64,000 nt of DNA. It comes from Phialocephala subalpina (taxonomy: Eukaryota; Ascomycota; Leotiomycetes; Helotiales; Mollisiaceae). The notes below the pieces were generated by a model. That model did no database searches. It was not told the DNA's origin and saw nothing but the letters and a program-made list of their open reading frames with translations. The translations under genes were made by a program, and so were the position numbers. Where the stretch lies: positions 186,001-250,000 of the forward strand of contig FJOG01000005.1 of assembly GCA_900073065.1 (NCBI GenBank). Reading direction: 5' to 3'. Positions 57,514 to 64,000 of the stretch are shown in pieces. Every line of letters begins with the position of its first letter. The stretch's first letter is position 1.

Positions 57514-58295
57514 CTATTTGTCACTCTCTATGACTCTAACCGGCTTCTCGAAACGCGGGCGCCTCGGGTAGATGTCCTTGAATGCTAGATTCTTACTATT
57601 AGGAACGAGGGCGAGCAACGAGACTACGCCCAAGATTTTCTCCGGATTCTCTTTTTCGAGGATGACAAGCTCACAGCCCTTGATGAGATATTTCTCACCG
57701 GCCACTAAAGGCTTGCGACCATTGCGAAATTTTCGAGGTTTGTACACTCGAGCAGGAGCATCCGCGGTGGCGAGGGCAGGGTGAGCGATCATGCAAGCGG
57801 CTTGGGTTCGGATCCATCCACTCAATGCACCGGCTGCCCAAAATCGCGCTACGATCTTGTCGTGTGTGTCGCCGTTAGGACCGGCGAGGATAGGGTATGC
57901 CTTGATGATGTTTTCTGTGATGGTAAACTTCGTAACCTTGCCTTCCCAATCCTTCTTGAAATCCTTCTTGTCGTTCGGGCGGAGGAGGTCGAGGAGTCTC
58001 ACATTGATCGCGTGCTTGGTGTTCAAAACTGGGGGACGAGTACTTCTGGGACACTCTATATCAATGCGGCGTTAGTAATTGAACACCACATAGCAACGAA
58101 CGTACATACATCAAGAAGGTATTCCAGCGCACGGGCTAGTATATAGTTTGTTGCGTACATAGCCACATGAAATGATGCCTCTTTGAATCCGTACCCGAGA
58201 AATCGAGCGAAGTCTGCATCCCGTTGCTCGTTGTTACTAGACAGAGACGGATCTTGTTGACGCCGAGGCAGAGTGATGTTTGAAGTTGAGCTCAT
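57514..58295 (-). CDS. 5' part of the same uncharacterised gene (241 aa if it ends here)
   Basis: Exons 58295-58110 and 58053-57514 join in frame across a 56-nt intron (GTATGT donor, ACTAAC branch site). The protein starts MSSTSNITLPRRQQDPSLSS and continues FARFLGYGFKEASFHVAMYATNYILARALEYLLD, then NTKHAINVRLLDLLRPNDKKDFKKDWEGKVTKF, AARFWAAGALSGWIRTQAACMI-like helices, and a C-terminal KPRKFRNGRKPLVAGEKYLIKGCELVILEKENPEKILGVVSLLALV. The stop TAG at 57516-57514 appears internal because homology-like reading continues beyond it. No family is recognised. If translated, a truncated 241-aa product could still be made. Confidence 0.5.
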
Positions 58296-60332
58296 TGTCC
58301 GTTCTTGTCGCTATGTCGGTACCATGAGGCTATTAATCATGGACTTGTTCGTAGTAATTGAGGGTTGGTGTTGATGGGCAGGCATATTATTGAAGGCGTT
58401 TTAGAAGAGTGTCTCATATAGGTGCAAGAGTTCCAAAAAGAGCGTATCGACGAAGAGAGGTTGAAGGAACGACGGTTGTGAGGTGATGGAGGACGACGAC
58501 GACGCGGGGTGGGAGAATCCATGATGTGAGCGTCAGCCATGGGGTACGTGCAAAGGAGAAAGGATTTTGACGAAGGTAGAAGAGAAAGTGGTTGAGTAAG
58601 GAAGGAGCAGCTCAGTCGGTGTCACGAAAGCGACAAACCAAGCTGCTCCCTCGCATTTGTAGCAACGATCAGAAAAGCTGGTAGGCTTCGGTTCTGCCCG
58701 AAGATATAGGACATGGATGATGGACGCTGGAATTCGGGGATATAGAAGGTGATGGTTTTGAAGTTGGATGTGAAGATGATAACGAGACAGATAAGTGTTG
58801 GGTAAATTGCCGCTTGGTAAAAGACACAAACTCATGAGGTATATGATTTGAATTCACAGTGACGCGTGAGTGTGGTTGAGATCTTCTCAATTGAATAGCC
58901 CTACGTTCTAGAGTACCTCCAGCTGGGTGGCACCTGGTTGTCCATAGAAGCTTCAAAGCAGCATCAACTTGCCTCAAATATCTATTAATAACTTCAAGCT
59001 TCACAGACAGAAACTTTCCATAAAACGGCGTTAAGTGTATTCACTCAGCTCGAACGTAATACGGAGTCTTGATGTTGATGTATCTGAGATCTTCAGTAAC
59101 GTGCTTCTTCGGCCGCGACTCATGCAAAGAAAATAGGCAACACTTCCGAGAACTGCTGCGCAAAAGTGGCTTCTTGAACATGGTTCAAAGCGCTCGCCTG
59201 ATCCAGCCACATGTTACACAGGATTTTGAGACAGAATTCCCTTCCGGGACATGCTTTGGGAGAATTCCCCGCGAAATGCGGCACCCCCACGTCGCCACGA
59301 AGGGCTTCCTTCAGCGACGAGGATACAGCAATCAAACAAGCAGCAAACAAGAGAAATATCACTTGACATACGACAGATTGTTCCCGCTCAATAATCTCTG
59401 AATCTGAATTACCCAAAGCGAAAAGTGGATGCGGAAAAGAGGGCATAGAGCGCGCAGAATTTAATTTGATTTGATGCTCGAGATGTCGTGGAAATGGTGA
59501 ATATCTCAGAATGGCCACGTAGCTCTGAGCACTCGCTTAATTTTAGCGGCGGCCACCAAAGCAAGGGGAAGCCTCCGCACATGTTCAGGACATTTTGGCT
59601 GAGCTTAATCTTTCCTCACAACATCTCTATTTCATCCAGACACGAAGCCTATCATTGATTTAATTTATGAGTCTTTGCAACTTCGAATAATTTCCTGATT
59701 GTGGCGCTGGATAGCCTCGGTCTTGGAATGTTACACAAATGTCATGTCATGACGCGGTGTCACTTCCTCCAATTGCAATGCCCTCCATTACTCAGGGAGA
59801 GCTGCAACAAACACAGCCCCCTCAACTCCACACAAGCTCGGACAAGCTTCCGTCCCCTGCTTTCCCTTCTTGCATGCATATTATGCACACGGACCAAGCC
59901 CAAGCGACAAACGCGCTCACTTCTGGCTGGTTGCTTTGAGGGATTTTTGACTCGGCAATCTCACGATGCGTGATTTTGGCCTCCTCGAATCTGGTGTCGA
60001 GGATAAGAACCACATAATTCGTGCTGCTATTTAATTGTGCCCAGGAAATCTTCTGGCGTGTGCCAAAAGCCACTGTGGATATCGAACTGTCAAATCTGGC
60101 AGCTGCTCGCGGCTTACTGTCCCAAAAGCCCGGGTTTGTGGATATGAAATCAGCAGTTGGCGCGAACGGCGAAAAAGCTGGGAAGGAAGGGAGATTCCCT
60201 TAAGAAAGCACATGTCCCTAGCCGATTTTTCACATGCCCTTTTTTCTTACCAGTTTTCTGCTCTTTGTCTGCCTCTTGTAAAACGCTGTGCTCGAATTTC
60301 TCTACTCAATTGCGTCCAGAAACTCGAACACA
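58296..60332. other. Long intergenic region, no gene recognised
   Basis: About 2 kb between two genes pointing apart: the decaying gene (-) and the K+ transporter (+). Only short frames are present, none with conserved content. The last few hundred bases are the transporter's promoter and leader. Confidence 0.5.
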
Positions 60333-63028
60333 ATGGCAGAATCTGAAGCAGCACAGCACATTCAGTTTGGCGATGATATTCATCCTGTCAAGACAACTAC
60401 TAGCTCCAGAGTCTTCCCCAAAGAGAGGCTTACGCCCTCTCTTTCTGAAAAGCGTACGAGCTTGAGCTATGATCACCGCGATGAAGAAGAGCAAAACGCA
60501 ACCCAGATCGCAGACGCGGATGCGAACCGCAAGAAGAAACAGGTCAGTCTCTTCAAAGTTCAGAGAGCACTCTGTCGCACAGCCAAGATCATTTCTAACG
60601 TACTTTTAGACTTACTCAGGATGGATGTTGATGTGGCTTGCATACCAAAGTGGGTTATACAGCTTCAGCGCGCCCAATAGTCCTCACAGCCCAGTCTCAT
60701 GTGTTGATAGGTACCGGAGTGATATATGGCGACATTGGGACGAGTCCTCTTTACGTGTACTCGTCTACTTTCACGTCCCAACCCACGTACGATGACTTAG
60801 TCGGAGTAAGTCGATTCGCAACTTCTAGTGTCAGAAAACGGAAGCTCATTCGTCTAGGCTCTTTCAATCATCATTTGGACCCTCACTTTGATGGTTACGG
60901 TGAAATACATGCTCATCGTCCTGGCCGCTGACGATGATGGAGAAGGTGGGACATTCGCGCTTTACAGTCTCCTTGCAAGATATGCGAACATTGTGCGAAA
61001 GGATCCAAATGTTGTTGGCACAATGAAGCTCGAGCGCCATCTCACAAACGACCTGAAACCCATGAACAAAGGTGTCCGGAACTTCATCGAGAACTCGGTT
61101 GCGGCCAGAATTGCTTTGAAAATTCTTGGCGTACTCGGTGTTGCGATGGTGATGGCAGACGGTGTTCTTACTCCTGGTATGGCCCCAGTGAAAAATGGAA
61201 AAGAAGTGTGCTGACATTGGCATTCTCCAGCTCAATCAGTTCTCGGAGCCATTCAGGGAATCGAAGTTGCCTCGCCCAACATTTCAAGCTCCACCATCAT
61301 TGGAGTTTCATGCACAATTCTAGTCCTGCTCTTCGCAATCCAGCCATTTGGTACAACTAAGATTGCTAGCTCGTTTGCACCAATCGTCATAATCTGGCTT
61401 CTTTTCAACTTGTGCTGCGGTATCTACAACCTTTGCAAGTTCGATCACACCGTTTTGAAGGCTTTCAGTCCTTACTTCGCTGGCACATACCTCATGAGGA
61501 ACGGAGAAGAGGGATGGAGATCTCTTGGTGGACTCCTCCTTGCTTTCACCGGAGTTGAAGCTCTGTTCGCGGACTTGGGTGCCTTCAGCAAGAGAGCCAT
61601 CCAGTTCTCATGGCTTTGCTTGGCATACCCTTGCTTGCTCTTGGCTTATATTGGGCAAGCCGCATTCATCTCTCAAGATGCCACTGCGACAGCTTATACC
61701 AACCCTTTCTTCAACACTGTGCCTCCGGGCACCTTTTACTTCAGTCTTGTTATTGCCATTCTGGCAGCTGTAAGTTGTACCATCATATCCTGCTTTTGGG
61801 AGGCTTTTGCATCCTTTACTAATGTTGATTAGATCGTTGCGAGTCAAGCTATGATCACTGGTGCATTTCAACTTTTGACACAAGTCATGAACGTAAGTAG
61901 CTCCCAGTATTCGCATCATTGTTAAACCCGGCTTTAGCACCCACTCTCATGATCGATGTGCTAATGTCCTGACTTTAGTTGTCCTACTTCCCTCACATCA
62001 AAGTCGTCCACGTATCAAAGCACTTCCACGGTCAAATCTATATCCCACTAGCCAACTGGCTTTTCATGATCGGAACAGTCATCGTGACAGCAGTCTACAG
62101 CAACACCACCCGACTCGGCAACGCCTACGGAGTCTGCGTCATCTTCGTGACATTCATCACCACCTGTCTCGTCTCCCTCGTCGCCATCATAATCTGGAAG
62201 ATCAACTTCCTCATCGTCATCTTCTTCTTCCTAACCTTCGCAGCTCTCGATGGCGTCTACCTTACTTCTGCACTCACCAAAGTGCCTACAGGTGCATGGT
62301 TCACGCTGCTCCTGGCTGCAATTCTATCGTTCATCTTCGTCCTCTGGCGCTTTGGCAAAGAATCCCAATGGGCATCCGAGAAAACAGATCGTTTCCAACC
62401 CTCTGAACTCCTAACCACCACTGCATCAGGAGAAGTACAACTCACCTCTTCCTTCGGCGGTTCGGCCATCACATCTGTCAATGGCGTCGGTATCTTCTTC
62501 GACAAAATCGGAGACATGGTACCTATCGTATTCACGCAATTCGTTCGAAAATTCAGCGCGAGACCAAACATCATTGTGTTTTTCCACATGCGACCCCTCT
62601 CCACCCCATCCGTCCCAGAGTCTGAACGATACGTTATCCAACGAACCAGTATCCCTGGCTGCTACCGCATGACTGCTCGTCACGGATACACGGATCCTAT
62701 CGTCACTCCCGATCTCGGGCGTATGATCGTCGAACATTTAATCCTGTTCATAACTCGCGATCATACTTCTACAGGCGAGTCAGCGTCTTCTGTAGAACAT
62801 AGTCCAGCAGTACAAGCAGAGCTAGATGTGGTGAACAAAGCGGCAGAGGCGCAGATGGTGTATATTATGGGCAAGGAACAGATGAAGATTAAGCAGGGAA
62901 CGAATTTGGTGAGGAGGGGCTTGTTGTGGTTGTTTTTGTGGATTAGGGAGAATTCGAGGACGAAGATGGCGGATATGAATATTCCGTTTGATAATTTGGT
63001 TGAGGTGGGGTTCGTGAAGGAGATTTGA
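60333..63028 (+). CDS. HAK/KUP-family potassium transporter
   Basis: Seven exons: 60333-60542, 60610-60649, 60711-60805, 60858-61176, 61231-61769, 61833-61892 and 61979-63028, giving 770 residues. A 70-residue hydrophilic N terminus precedes [30 protein letters not shown], the hallmark GDIGTSPLY motif of HAK/KUP. Then follow ALSIIIWTLTLMVTVKYMLIVL, DDDGEGGTFALYSLL, VMADGVLTPAQSVLGAIQG, GGLLLAFTGVEALFADLGAFSKRAIQ and IVASQAMITGAFQLLTQ, all family signatures, and about twelve membrane spans in total. The C-terminal cytosolic part (GVGIFFDKIGDMVPIVFTQFVRKF, RYVIQRTSIPGCYRMTARHGYTD) matches the usual HAK tail. The protein should mediate high-affinity K+ uptake at the plasma membrane. Exons 2, 3 and 6 are very small, and every junction keeps conserved sequence intact. 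Confidence 0.93.
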
Positions 63029-64000
63029 TGAAGGTTGGGAGGGGAGAGGGAAGGGAGGAGTGGGATCAACATCATGCCGCACGTATGACTGATGACTTTT
63101 GGGTAGGATATAACTAGATACCGAATGAAATTCATATACCCCCCATAGCTCGTCCAATTCTTCAAATTGACGTTCTCGGAGTTGATAGTATCAGGGTGAA
63201 ATGGAAGTTTGTGTCGAAGGACAGTTCAAAACCATCAAAATCCTAGATCAAGAAGAAACATCAGACGGGCTTTCCTTGCAAGACGTTCACAGGGAATCCC
63301 CTGTGCCAAAAATCCAGTGGTTTATTGCTTGGCTGTTCATCTGAACTTCAACCCTCAGATGGCATATCGGCCTTTGTTTGAAGATCAGATGAAATAGTAC
63401 CTGTAAGCGAGTATATTCAGGGGCTCACCCGAGTGAAAGTGGAACGCATGATTGAAGCCATCTTCAGAATCTATGGATACTCAGAGCGACTTATCGCCCT
63501 TCTCCACGTTCGTAGCCCTTGATTAGGCATTTGAAGGGCTCAAGAAATTGCGAGACGACCTTGAGCAAGAGCACAATATGCAAACGACTAGCAAACTTGA
63601 ACCGGCAAATCGTAAGAGCGAAATTGACATCTTCACCATGCGTGTTGTAGTCTCTCATTGGAGGCAGAGAGGCACCAGGAGGAACTGGTCATTAAGATCA
63701 TCATTGCATTGTTTCTTGTACTGTACTCAAGCTCAGGCAAATACTGATTTGTGTGCTCATAATAGAGGAGTTTCAAATCCCAGAGCAAGGCTTTCCCAGC
63801 TTGAGAACGCCAAATCCAGAAAGCCCATATAATCACAACAGTCTATAAAAACATTACATTAAAGTTGACCTCCCATCGTCGACCGTTAACACACTCGGCC
63901 GTTGCATATCCTGTCACACCTCCATCGCCTCTGATCACCGGCCTCGTCTCTTATTTAGAGATCCTTCTTGAAGGCGTGTTCAGGCTTGTGGGTTGTTTCG
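63029..64000. other. Right flank, no gene recognised
   Basis: Transporter 3' UTR and further sequence. A short frame around 63548-63620 (LRDDLEQEHNMQTTSKLEP) is hydrophilic and could be an exon edge, but I cannot support a gene. Confidence 0.4.

Overview
The window is nuclear DNA of a filamentous ascomycete (Pezizomycotina; a leotiomycete-like fungus is a guess from protein style, not proven). The signs are many short introns (about 45-60 nt, GT-AG, with CTAAC-type branch points a few bases before the acceptor), compact genes on both strands, Q/P/S-rich regulators, and fungus-specific families (HRD1, AFI1, NRM1/WHI5, HAK-type K+ transporter, AhpD-like protein). No tRNA, rRNA, CRISPR array or intact transposon was found. 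Exon structures were built by hand from reading frames and splice signals; most spliced models close in frame.

Layout. 0-10 kb: 3' end of a YTA7/ATAD2-type AAA-ATPase gene (+), a small repeat-bearing secretory/membrane protein (+), a three-exon short-chain dehydrogenase (-) and the large Mediator gene MED15 (-). 10-17.5 kb: poor in intact genes, holding a weak gene relic and a divergently arranged pair of broken nitrogen-scavenging genes, a 5'-truncated M20-type N-carbamoyl-amino-acid hydrolase (-) and a DUR3-type urea/solute symporter with several stops and frameshifts (+). 18-30.9 kb: gene-dense housekeeping block with NRM1/WHI5-like repressor (+), TFIIIA (-) and RPB6 (+) from one short divergent promoter, S-formylglutathione hydrolase (+), AFI1-like DENN/SPA protein (-), EF-hand myosin-light-chain-like protein (+) and a CorA-like membrane protein (-). 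31.6-40.3 kb: LMBD2-like membrane protein (-), an uncharacterised three-exon protein (+) carrying a patch copied from MED15, a METTL21/NNT1-type methyltransferase (-) and an 805-aa C2H2 regulator (-). 40.3-45.9 kb: about 5.6 kb with no recognisable gene upstream of that regulator. 45.9-55.7 kb: AhpD-like protein (-) with an apparent GA-AG intron, HRD1 ubiquitin ligase (+) with a GC-AG intron, a 2EXR/F-box-like gene in short exons (-), and glycogenin (+). 56.2-58.3 kb: an uncharacterised gene that appears to be decaying (-). 60.3-63.0 kb: seven-exon HAK/KUP potassium transporter (+).

The genes do not form one pathway. The functional links I can argue are the TFIIIA/RPB6 divergent pair (both RNA-polymerase machinery) and the decayed carbamoylase/urea-transporter pair. 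The most unusual sequence observation is a 46-codon patch, about 82% identical at DNA level by hand count, shared by MED15 (8927-9064, -) and the uncharacterised gene (35486-35623, +).
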